From: Bacillota bacterium
GTDB taxonomy: Bacteria; Bacillota; Bacilli; Lactobacillales; Streptococcaceae
Reading direction: 5' to 3'
Assembly: GCA_021781855.1 (NCBI GenBank)
Contig: JAJXWC010000153.1
Coordinates: 1-5,817, forward strand
DNA: 5,817 nucleotides
The translations under genes and the position numbers were made by a program. Positions 1 to 5,706 of this stretch are shown here, in pieces (the stretch's first letter is position 1; the number at the start of each line of letters is the position of its first letter). A model generated the notes under the pieces. It was not told the origin of the DNA. It saw nothing but the letters and a program-made list of their open reading frames with translations, and made no database searches.

Positions 1-67
1 GCTAATTAAATTCACCAGAGCTGAACAATTTGATTTTTAACCCAGCAAGTGCCTGCTAATTTCTTAA

Positions 68-100
68 CATCAGTAGGGGAGAAAAAATCCCCCACTGATG
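68..100 (-). other. Strong hairpin immediately downstream of glgD
   Basis: On the minus strand CATCAGTGGGGGA pairs with TCCCCTACTGATG around a 7-base loop TTTTTTC: 13 bp with a single G-U pair. The same position is an A-C mismatch on the plus strand, so the structure belongs to the minus-strand transcript. It begins 11 bases after the glgD stop. It lacks a T-run afterwards (TTAAGAAATT follows), so it is a poor intrinsic terminator and better fits an intercistronic stabiliser, processing site or attenuator before the next gene. Positions 1-67 contain no start codon with a ribosome binding site; small repeats (AGCA/TGCT at 43-56) are seen there. Confidence 0.6.
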
Positions 101-111
101 AAGTAATCACT

Positions 112-1257
112 TCAAACTTGCACAACATTCTCCGTCACGACAGAACCTTTGGGAATCACAATCGGATTTTCTGCTGTCCCGATAACCGAAACGCCATTTT
201 CAACAACAACATGTTTGTCAATAATCGCATATTTGATTACAGCATCTTCTTTGATTTCAGAACTCGTGAAAACTAAAGAGTTTTCAACATTGGCACCTTT
301 TTTAATCGTTGAGCCACGAGAAATCAATGAATCTTTGACTCTTCCTTCAACAATACATCCCGAACCGAGCTGACTGTTAATCACTGAACTGTCTTTTGAA
401 AAATAAGTAGGAACTTCATTTTTGATTTTCGTGTAAACAGGCTGGCTGCTATAAAGTAACGACGTGAAATTGGCAGGTTCGAGCATTGCCATATTAGCAT
501 CAAAGAATGACTTGATTCCTGTGATGTTGCTCATGTAGCCTGTATATTCATAAGTATTGACTTCAAATTCACTCATGTGAATTCGTAATAAATGCGCGAT
601 AGAAGCAATTTCTCCTGCATTTTGCATTTGTTGGATGAAGTTAATTACCCAATCAGTATCTGCAATAAATACACTCAATGCAAGTGCTTCTTTTTCACCG
701 AGATTTTCTGTATCTTTCTTAAATTTTCCGACAGCACGACCATTCTCATCAAAGCGAATAATTGTATCTTCGTCACCTGCAAGGTCTGGTGAGACTTTCT
801 TATAAACTGCTGTTACTGGTTTTTCACTTTGCTTATGAATTTTCAAAACGGCATTTAAATCGGCATTGCAAATGAACTTACTCCCAATCATCACCGTATA
901 AGGCGCTTTTGATTTGCGCAAAAAATTAATTTGTTGAGCAAAATAAGCCAGGCCTTTTTCTTTCAAGCGGTCAAAATCCTGCTGAATATAAACGAAGAAA
1001 CGGCTATTAAAGCTATCCAATCCCCATTCTGAGCCTGAACCAAGATGGTCGAAAACGGACTGCGTTTCGCCCTCGTTGAAAGTCATGAAAACAGAATTTA
1101 CGTGCGCATTTGACAAAGAAGAAAGTGGAAAGTCAATCAGACGATATTTACAGTCAAACGGCAAAGTGGCAACAGGACGACCATCCGTAAGCGGCATCAT
1201 ACATTTATTTCGTGTAACATTTGACAAAAGTGCTGCCATTGAATTACTATTGTTCAT
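112..1257 (-). CDS. glgD: GlgD, non-catalytic (regulatory) subunit of glucose-1-phosphate adenylyltransferase
   Basis: This is a 381-residue GlgC paralogue, the usual GlgD length. The ADP-glucose pyrophosphorylase scaffold is visible: FDCKYRLIDFPLSSLSNA at about 34-51 matches the KPAVPFGGRYRIIDFALSN block of GlgC, and hexapeptide (left-handed beta-helix) repeats fill about 290-365. The catalytic signatures are gone. The GGQGTRL nucleotide loop is replaced by NVTRNKCMMPLTDGRP (13-28), the SGDH metal site by IGSKF (124-128), FEEKP by KFKKD (178-182), and YWKDVGT by YMSNITG (241-247). That is the known pattern of GlgD in Firmicutes, where it assembles with GlgC and raises its activity (studied in Streptococcus mutans) but is inactive or nearly so alone. 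The start is the ATG at 1257, inside the end of glgC, with GGGAG at 1271-1267 placed 9 bases upstream. The 11-base overlap implies translational coupling, which suits two subunits of one enzyme. No frame damage is seen. Confidence 0.95.
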   Translation of the reverse strand: MNNSNSMAALLSNVTRNKCMMPLTDGRPVATLPFDCKYRLIDFPLSSLSNAHVNSVFMTFNEGETQSVFDHLGSGSEWGLDSFNSRFFVYIQQDFDRLKEKGLAYFAQQINFLRKSKAPYTVMIGSKFICNADLNAVLKIHKQSEKPVTAVYKKVSPDLAGDEDTIIRFDENGRAVGKFKKDTENLGEKEALALSVFIADTDWVINFIQQMQNAGEIASIAHLLRIHMSEFEVNTYEYTGYMSNITGIKSFFDANMAMLEPANFTSLLYSSQPVYTKIKNEVPTYFSKDSSVINSQLGSGCIVEGRVKDSLISRGSTIKKGANVENSLVFTSSEIKEDAVIKYAIIDKHVVVENGVSVIGTAENPIVIPKGSVVTENVVQV

Positions 1258-2392
1258 TTTTGTTTTCTCCCTTCACTTCGCCATGTCCGATAACTTCAAT
1301 GGCATCAGGTGTTCCGATGATTTGGACATTGTCTCCGATTTTAGCATTTTCGCCAATAATCGCATTCTTGATGACAACATTCTCACCGATATAAGTGCCG
1401 CTCATAATAAAACTGTCTTCAACTGTCGAATTTTCCTGCAGATGTACATTTTGTGACAAAATCGAATGATGTACTGCTCCATTGATGTAGCAACCGTCAC
1501 CAATAAGTGCATCTTTTACATCGGCTTTTGCCGTTACAAACTGCGGTGCCGAAATATCATTTCGACTGTAAATTCTCCAAGATTTATCCTTAATATCCAA
1601 TTCCATGTTTAAATCAAGGAATTCCATGCTCGCCTGATGCAAAGAAGCAATTGTACCAACATCTTTCCAATAGCCCTTGAAGCGATAAGCGAACACATTT
1701 TCACCAGATTCAATATAAGCTGGGATAACATCGCCACCAAAATCTTCCATTGGATTGCCTTTAGCATATCCATTTACTAGCACTTCACGTAGGCGTTTCC
1801 AGTTGAAAATGTAAATTCCCATAGAAGCCAGATTTGATTTGGGTTCTTTAGGTTTTTCCTCAAATTCAATGATGCGGTCAGATTCGTCTGTATTCATAAT
1901 GCCAAAACGACTTGCTTCCTCGATTGGTACTTCCATTACTGATACCGTAAGGCTTGCACCACGTTCTTTATGGCTTTCAAGCATTGCCTCATAGTCCATT
2001 TTGTAAATATGGTCACCTGAAAGAATCAGAACGTATTCAGGATTAAGTTGGTCAATATAGGCAATATTTTGATAAACTGCATGTGACGTGCCTTCGAACC
2101 ATTTTGAACCGTCTTGTGAAGTATAAGGTTGCAAAATCGTCACACCACTGTTCACACCATTCAAGCCCCACGGTGCACCATTTCCGATGTGTGAGTTAAG
2201 TCCAAGCGGTTGATATTGTGTGATAACACCAACATTTTTTACATTAGAATTTGCACAATTTGAAAGCGCAAAGTCAATAATTCGATAACGTCCGCCAAAT
2301 GGTACCGCTGGTTTAGCGATATCTTTCGTCAGCTTGCCAAGGCGTGTTCCTTGACCGCCTGCAAGAATGAGACCAAGCATTTCAATTCCCAT
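1247..2392 (-). CDS. glgC: GlgC, glucose-1-phosphate adenylyltransferase (ADP-glucose pyrophosphorylase) catalytic subunit
   Basis: The enzyme makes ADP-glucose and pyrophosphate from ATP and glucose-1-phosphate, the committed step of bacterial glycogen synthesis, in the cytoplasm. The protein has 381 residues, typical of the shorter Firmicutes GlgC. The N-terminal nucleotidyltransferase domain shows AGGQGTRLGKLT (11-22), KPAVPFGGRYRIIDFALSNC (27-46), the metal-binding SGDHIYKMDY (125-134), the sugar-phosphate-site FEEKP (177-181, Lys180) and YWKDVGT (241-247). The C-terminal part, about 290-360, is a left-handed beta-helix of hexapeptide repeats (IGDGCYI, IGENVVI, IGENAKIGDNV), used for allostery and subunit contacts. 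The start is the ATG at 2392 with GGAGG at 2404-2400, 7 bases away; Met5 is a poorer choice. Unlike GlgD, all catalytic motifs are intact. It follows malQ after a 367-base gap with its own candidate promoter and overlaps glgD by 11 bases. Confidence 0.97.
   Translation of the reverse strand: MGIEMLGLILAGGQGTRLGKLTKDIAKPAVPFGGRYRIIDFALSNCANSNVKNVGVITQYQPLGLNSHIGNGAPWGLNGVNSGVTILQPYTSQDGSKWFEGTSHAVYQNIAYIDQLNPEYVLILSGDHIYKMDYEAMLESHKERGASLTVSVMEVPIEEASRFGIMNTDESDRIIEFEEKPKEPKSNLASMGIYIFNWKRLREVLVNGYAKGNPMEDFGGDVIPAYIESGENVFAYRFKGYWKDVGTIASLHQASMEFLDLNMELDIKDKSWRIYSRNDISAPQFVTAKADVKDALIGDGCYINGAVHHSILSQNVHLQENSTVEDSFIMSGTYIGENVVIKNAIIGENAKIGDNVQIIGTPDAIEVIGHGEVKGENKNEQ
1267..1271 (-). promoter_or_regulatory. 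glgD ribosome binding site inside the glgC 3' end
   Basis: GGGAG lies within the last codons of glgC, 9 bases before the glgD ATG. It supports the overlapping start at 1257 and coupled translation of the two subunits. Confidence 0.6.
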
Positions 2393-2443
2393 AATGGAAC
2401 CTCCATTTAAAAATTCTTATTAATTTTTAATTAACTACTTATT

Positions 2444-2472
2444 ATTTTATAATCTTTTGATAGTAAAACCAA
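2444..2472 (-). promoter_or_regulatory. Candidate promoter of glgC-glgD
   Basis: The -10 is TAAAAT (2449-2444, 5 of 6) and the weak -35 is TTGGTT (2472-2467, 3 of 6), with a 17-base spacer. The predicted start is near 2437, giving a leader of about 45 bases to the glgC ATG. The poor -35 together with the palindrome just upstream would fit an activator-dependent promoter; this is inference. Confidence 0.4.
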
Positions 2473-2484
2473 GAGATACACAAT

Positions 2485-2508
2485 ATTTATGAAAATATTT
2501 TCATAAAT
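2485..2508. repeat. Perfect 24-bp AT-rich palindrome upstream of the glgC promoter
   Basis: The half-site is ATTTATGAAAAT, followed immediately by its exact reverse complement with no spacer. The centre is about 60 bases upstream of the predicted glgC transcription start, a typical class I activator position. It is not followed by a T-run, so it does not look like a terminator. It does not match the cre, CodY or CtsR consensus. The likely role is an operator for an unidentified dimeric regulator. Confidence 0.55.
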
Positions 2509-2523
2509 GTTCGGAAAAACAGC

Positions 2524-2553
2524 TTGACAGAATGGTCAAATTCCTTTTATATT
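2524..2553 (+). promoter_or_regulatory. Candidate plus-strand promoter in the malQ-glgC gap
   Basis: A perfect -35 TTGACA (2524-2529) and a -10 TATATT (2548-2553, 5 of 6) are separated by 18 bases. It points away from glgC, toward the 3' end of malQ. The -35 overlaps an inverted repeat TTGAC-N6-GTCAA (2524-2539), which could be an operator. No open reading frame with a ribosome binding site follows, so any product would be an RNA. Confidence 0.45.
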
Positions 2554-2559
2554 CGTTCG

Positions 2560-2697
2560 TCTTTAATTTTTTTGGAAAAATTATTAGCATTTTTAACATC
2601 TGTTTATCTCTTCTCACAGTCTAAATGCGAGGAACTGCGGTTGCACTGCTGGCGTAGCAATTATTCACACCCTCAGTGTAAGGTGTTAGGTTTTTCT
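2560..2697 (+). ncRNA. Candidate structured small RNA between malQ and glgC
   Basis: Downstream of the plus-strand promoter the transcript could fold into a series of hairpins: AATTTTT/AAAAATT (2565-2582); GCATTT/AAATGC enclosing CTGT/ACAG with a pyrimidine-rich 12-base loop TTATCTCTTCTC (2587-2628); TGCT/AGCA (2647-2659); and ACACC/GGTGT (2667-2686). TAGG and TTTTT (2691-2695) follow the last hairpin as a weak terminator. The CU-rich loop could pair with purine-rich Shine-Dalgarno regions. I recognise no Rfam family. Several of the stems also form on the minus strand, so a malQ-glgC leader or attenuator role is possible. A translated product is unlikely: the longest ORF (60 codons) has no Shine-Dalgarno sequence. 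Confidence 0.3.
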
Positions 2698-2759
2698 AAA
2701 AGTTAAGGCGTATTAGAAATTATCATTCTGACAGATACTTCAGCATCGAATTTGTTGAG

Positions 2760-4769
2760 TTAGGTGCTTCGTTTTGACTGATAAATAAAATCGGAAAGGA
2801 ATTGGACAAAATCATCGGATTCATTTAACTGCTCCAAATCCATATGCAAACGATAACGCCAATAATGGAAGGGATTTGACGGAACATTAATTCGTTCATC
2901 CTGCGGATTTTCAGCCCGCAATTCGCCGCTCATACCTAGCCAGTCTTGAATAGGTAGAGCCACAATCATCGCATCTGAGTTTAAATTTCGTTTCACAATT
3001 TCCTGAACAATTTCTGGTGTTGCTTCATTTGGCGCTTGACCGCCCCAGCCCATGACTTCATTGTAATAGCGCTGTGTTACATCGCGATTTTCTTGCCACC
3101 AGGCCCGAATGTTACTCGTATCGTGACTTGAAGTTGTCACGACCGACAGATAAGGTGCATACTGCAAACCATTGATAAAACTGTCATCGGCTGGCATACG
3201 TTCAATAATCAGTCGTAAAATTTCCAAATGATACATGACGTCTGGTACATTATCAGGTACCATCCCCAAATCTTCGCCGCAAGCCAACATATTAGTCGAA
3301 TTTTTAATCACAGGCAATTTTTCATAAGCCCGTTCTTTCCAAAATTCATAGTTTCGACCATAGAAGTAGTCATTGTAAAGGTGCTCCAAACGTCGTTTGT
3401 ATTCATCCCCGAATTCTCGAAAACTGATTGTCGTCGGCAGTGTAATCCGTGGATGATATAAATTTTCACCTTTATGGTCTTTAAGAAAAATCACATTTTC
3501 ATGCAAAGTGAACAAACCATCACGAAGCCAATTTTCCAAACCAGCGGCTTCAACCTTACGTTGCGTATCAAACTCTGGCTTGAATTCGTAATTTCCATAA
3601 CCAACATAAGTCAAGAACCTCTGAATGACATAATCCCGATTGTCTCGCCCAAGTACCTCATCAATAACCCAATCTCGAATAAATGGTTTTATGAAACGTT
3701 CAATACCCCAACTTCTAAATGGAATACCGTAAGAATTTTCAATCTCTTCTGCCGTCATCGGCAAGGCAGGCGAAAATTGTCCCAATAATCCCCGAACACT
3801 TCCTTCTGGCATCTCCCAAATTCTGAAAAAGCCAAGAATATGGTCTAAACGGTAAGCATCAAAATATTCGCTCATCGCAGTCATACGGGCTTTCCACCAG
3901 GAATAGCCATCTTGAGCCATACGCTCCCAATTATAAGTTGGAAAGCCCCAGTTCTGCCCTTCAGCCGCAAAAATATCTGGCGGTGCTCCAGCCTGCATAT
4001 CAAGATTAAACAACTCAGGATTTGTCCATGCATCAACCGAATCATGCGCAATCCCAATCGCAATATCTCCCTTAATCGCAATCCCCAAGCTATGACAATA
4101 ATCAACGGCTGCTTTAAGCTGGATATGAAGCAGATACTGAACAAAGATATATAAATCAAGTGATTCAGCCATACTTTTATTCTGAGATAAAGCCTCATAC
4201 ACAGCGAATGAATAGTGCTTGTAATCTCCCCAAGACAAAAAGTTTGCGCTTTCATTTTTGTCTCTCAAGACGCTAAAACAAGCATATGGAATCAACCAGT
4301 TTTTACGTTGTTCATAAAAATCACGGTAAGCTTCTGTTTTTTGATACTCCACTGCGAATTTTTGATAAATCAACCGAGCATATTTCCATTTTAACGCCAA
4401 AACACGCTCATAATCAATCTGCGGCAGTGCATTAAGCTCAGCTTCTTCTTTCAGGAGTGCTGTTTGTTGCGGCTTTGTAAACTTTTCGCGAAAAGCGTGC
4501 ACATCTAAGAAAATCGGATGAAGTGCAAAAACTGAAATTGCCCGATAAGGATACGAATCACGCCAATCCATGAATGTTGTCGTGTCGTTAATCGGTAAAA
4601 GCTGCAACAAATCCATTCCTGTTTTTTTTGCAAAGTCAGCCAAAAGTTTTAAATCCGAGAACTGTCCAATCCCACTCGAATTGCTACTGCGAAGCGCAAA
4701 CACTGGAACAGCAACTCCTGTGTGATGCGGCTTTGCTCCATAAGGTTTAAATGAAAATTCCTCCCCCAT
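2760..4769 (-). CDS. malQ: MalQ, 4-alpha-glucanotransferase (amylomaltase), long-form GH77
   Basis: MalQ transfers alpha-1,4-glucan segments between maltodextrins and releases glucose, in the cytoplasm, within maltose/maltodextrin and glycogen metabolism. I start it at the ATG at 4769 (669 aa), because AGGAGGT at 4780-4774 sits 5 bases before that ATG but overlaps the alternative in-frame GTG at 4775, which would give 671 aa. GH77 motifs, numbered from the ATG: GIGQFSDL near 33-40; GAPPD (261-265) followed by GQNWGFPTYNW (271-281), the active-site loop; the nucleophile Asp309 in AYRLDHILGF; the acid/base Glu499 in ACGEDLGMVP; and the third carboxylate Asp550 in SSHDTSNIRAWW. The length exceeds the roughly 500 residues of the short amylomaltases. 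The extra sequence lies mainly between about 70 and 210 and in 370-480, as in long E. coli or DPE2-like forms, with no recognisable N-terminal starch-binding module. Neighbours are the nusB terminator upstream and glgC downstream. A cre-like site at the promoter suggests CcpA control. Confidence 0.95.
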   Translation of the reverse strand: MGEEFSFKPYGAKPHHTGVAVPVFALRSSNSSGIGQFSDLKLLADFAKKTGMDLLQLLPINDTTTFMDWRDSYPYRAISVFALHPIFLDVHAFREKFTKPQQTALLKEEAELNALPQIDYERVLALKWKYARLIYQKFAVEYQKTEAYRDFYEQRKNWLIPYACFSVLRDKNESANFLSWGDYKHYSFAVYEALSQNKSMAESLDLYIFVQYLLHIQLKAAVDYCHSLGIAIKGDIAIGIAHDSVDAWTNPELFNLDMQAGAPPDIFAAEGQNWGFPTYNWERMAQDGYSWWKARMTAMSEYFDAYRLDHILGFFRIWEMPEGSVRGLLGQFSPALPMTAEEIENSYGIPFRSWGIERFIKPFIRDWVIDEVLGRDNRDYVIQRFLTYVGYGNYEFKPEFDTQRKVEAAGLENWLRDGLFTLHENVIFLKDHKGENLYHPRITLPTTISFREFGDEYKRRLEHLYNDYFYGRNYEFWKERAYEKLPVIKNSTNMLACGEDLGMVPDNVPDVMYHLEILRLIIERMPADDSFINGLQYAPYLSVVTTSSHDTSNIRAWWQENRDVTQRYYNEVMGWGGQAPNEATPEIVQEIVKRNLNSDAMIVALPIQDWLGMSGELRAENPQDERINVPSNPFHYWRYRLHMDLEQLNESDDFVQFLSDFIYQSKRST

Positions 4770-4773
4770 TGAC

Positions 4774-4780
4774 ACCTCCT
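4774..4780 (-). promoter_or_regulatory. Ribosome binding site that sets the malQ start
   Basis: AGGAGGT is a full match to the anti-Shine-Dalgarno sequence. Spacing from its GGAGG core to the ATG at 4769 is acceptable, whereas the in-frame GTG at 4775 overlaps the site and cannot be the normal start. Confidence 0.8.
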
Positions 4781-4789
4781 TTATTTTTC

Positions 4790-4807
4790 TTGTACGAACA
4801 AGTACAA
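4790..4807 (-). promoter_or_regulatory. Inverted repeat TTGTAC-N6-GTACAA in the malQ leader
   Basis: Perfect 6-bp arms flank a 6-base spacer. The repeat directly abuts the cre-like site and lies 9 bases before the Shine-Dalgarno sequence. It could be the operator of a second, substrate-specific regulator or a small hairpin in the malQ leader. Nothing in the window identifies a binding protein. Confidence 0.4.
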
Positions 4808-4822
4808 AGAAAACGTTACCAT
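4808..4822 (-). promoter_or_regulatory. Candidate CcpA-binding cre site at the malQ transcription start
   Basis: The minus strand reads ATGGTAACGTTTTCT, matching the cre consensus WTGNAANCGNWNNCW at all but one fixed position (T for A at position 5). Its location, at about +1 to +15 from the predicted promoter, is a classic repressing position. I infer carbon catabolite repression of malQ; binding is not shown by sequence alone. Confidence 0.6.
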
Positions 4823-4828
4823 AATTCT

Positions 4829-4858
4829 ATTTTATCGCAAATGAAAAGAAATTGCCAA
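4829..4858 (-). promoter_or_regulatory. Candidate sigma-A promoter of malQ
   Basis: The -35 is TTGGCA (4858-4853, 5 of 6 matches) and the -10 is TAAAAT (4834-4829, 5 of 6), with an 18-base spacer. The predicted transcription start is near 4822, about 50 bases before the malQ ATG. It lies just after the nusB terminator, so malQ should have its own transcript start. Confidence 0.65.
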
Positions 4859-4875
4859 TATTTATTAAGAAAGAA

Positions 4876-4908
4876 TAAGAAAAAAGCATGAAAACTTGGT
4901 TTCATACT
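4876..4908 (-). terminator. Intrinsic terminator downstream of nusB
   Basis: On the minus strand AGTATGAAA pairs with TTTCATGCT around a 6-base loop, a 9-bp stem with one G-U pair at 4908-4885. A T-rich tail (TTTTTCTT) runs to 4877. It lies 34 bases after the nusB stop and separates nusB transcription from malQ. Confidence 0.85.
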
Positions 4909-4942
4909 CTTTACGAAAATATCTCTTTTTCACAAATTTTAG

Positions 4943-5590
4943 TTATTCTACGACTTTTATAAGATTTGTCAATACACCATTGACAAATTTACTTGATCTT
5001 TCATCACCAAAATCTTTACTTAATTCAATCGCTTCATTGATTGAAACAATATCAGGCGTTTCTGTAAACAAGATTTCATATGCTCCAAGACTAAGAATGG
5101 CACGCTCAACAGTAGTCAAGCGAGAAAACGACCAATTTTGCGCAAGGTGCCCAGAAATTGTTGCTCTAAGAATATTTTGATGCTCAAGCACGCCGTCAAC
5201 TAATACTGTAAAATATTCTGGCGCTTCCACAATTTCATCTTCTTCATTGTTATAATTCAGTACAAATTGTTTCGTAGAAGCGAGCAGTTGAACATTAGAT
5301 TTTGATTCCTTTTCTTCAGCTTCAGTAAAGATTCTGTCAAGTTCAGCAGTTAGGCTGAGAGATTTAAAGAAATCCAGAGTGTATTTTTCACGACTATTTT
5401 CATGCAGTTTAGCAAAAACTTTATTGAAAATTTCTAAAGCTTGCTCTGGCGTTGCTTTTTCTGTTTCCCGAATGAATTCGAGAAATTTTGGTCCTACAGG
5501 TTCTTCATCAAGTTCGATTGCAAAAAGTCGCACCAAATTCAGATTAGCAAATACAGCATTGAAAACCTCAAGCGCTTCATTGTCCCGCAT
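4943..5590 (-). CDS. nusB: NusB, transcription antitermination factor, with N-terminal extension; true start unresolved
   Basis: NusB binds boxA RNA with NusE (ribosomal protein S10) in antitermination complexes on rRNA operons. Read from the only in-frame ATG the protein has 215 residues, longer than the usual 130-160. The NusB domain covers about 64-215. NSREKYTLDFFKSL (65-78) fits helix 1 of the family (RExALQxLF), although the basic patch is weak. The C-terminal half is unmistakable: YFTVLVDGVLEHQ (126-138), NWSFSRLTTVERAILSLGAYEI (152-173), INEAIELSKDFGDERSSKFVNGVL (184-208). The first 60 residues are extra and contain a repeat (EALEVFNAVFANL at 5-17, QALEIFNKVFAKL at 50-62). No Shine-Dalgarno sequence precedes the ATG at 5590. 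The frame remains open and protein-like up to a TGA at 5773-5771, with no ATG, GTG or TTG in that interval, so 5590 is probably an internal Met. The gene may begin off the right edge and be interrupted near 5713-5722. NusB identity is certain; the gene's extent is not. Confidence 0.85.
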   Translation of the reverse strand: MRDNEALEVFNAVFANLNLVRLFAIELDEEPVGPKFLEFIRETEKATPEQALEIFNKVFAKLHENSREKYTLDFFKSLSLTAELDRIFTEAEEKESKSNVQLLASTKQFVLNYNNEEDEIVEAPEYFTVLVDGVLEHQNILRATISGHLAQNWSFSRLTTVERAILSLGAYEILFTETPDIVSINEAIELSKDFGDERSSKFVNGVLTNLIKVVE

Positions 5591-5706
5591 TTTTTTAGTA
5601 AAACCGCCAAAATCGCGAATTAAAATCAGAGCCTTAGAAAGTGCACTTTGCTCAAGATTGACACCGAGAATATCATAAATTTCGGCGAGCGCCTCAAGAT
5701 TAGCTG

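Noticed and set aside
1..111. Start of glgA downstream of glgD.
   Set aside because: No ATG with a ribosome binding site and no glycogen synthase N-terminal motif is present. Stops occur in more than one minus-strand frame before the window edge.
2581..2628. Terminator for malQ on the minus strand (GCATTT/AAATGC followed by TAATAATTTTT).
   Set aside because: The stem is short, interrupted by internal loops, and the T-run is displaced by six bases. It is too weak to call.
2600..2700. Possible T-box or TPP-like riboswitch in the malQ-glgC gap.
   Set aside because: Fragments such as CTGAG and AACCGCAG loosely recall these motifs, but the required core (TGGNACCGCG, or the paired TPP core elements) is absent on both strands.
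2524..2706. A 60-codon plus-strand ORF in the malQ-glgC gap.
   Set aside because: Its ATG overlaps the predicted promoter, no Shine-Dalgarno sequence precedes it, and the sequence is dominated by RNA-like hairpins.
3881..4255. A 124-codon minus-strand ORF within malQ and several plus-strand ORFs opposite malQ, glgC and glgD.
   Set aside because: They are out-of-frame shadows of intact, motif-rich genes, without ribosome binding sites or recognisable protein features.
4485..4498. Symmetric CTTTTCGCGAAAAG inside malQ.
   Set aside because: It lies in well-conserved coding sequence (HAFREKF) with no promoter nearby. A short palindrome inside a gene is easily chance.
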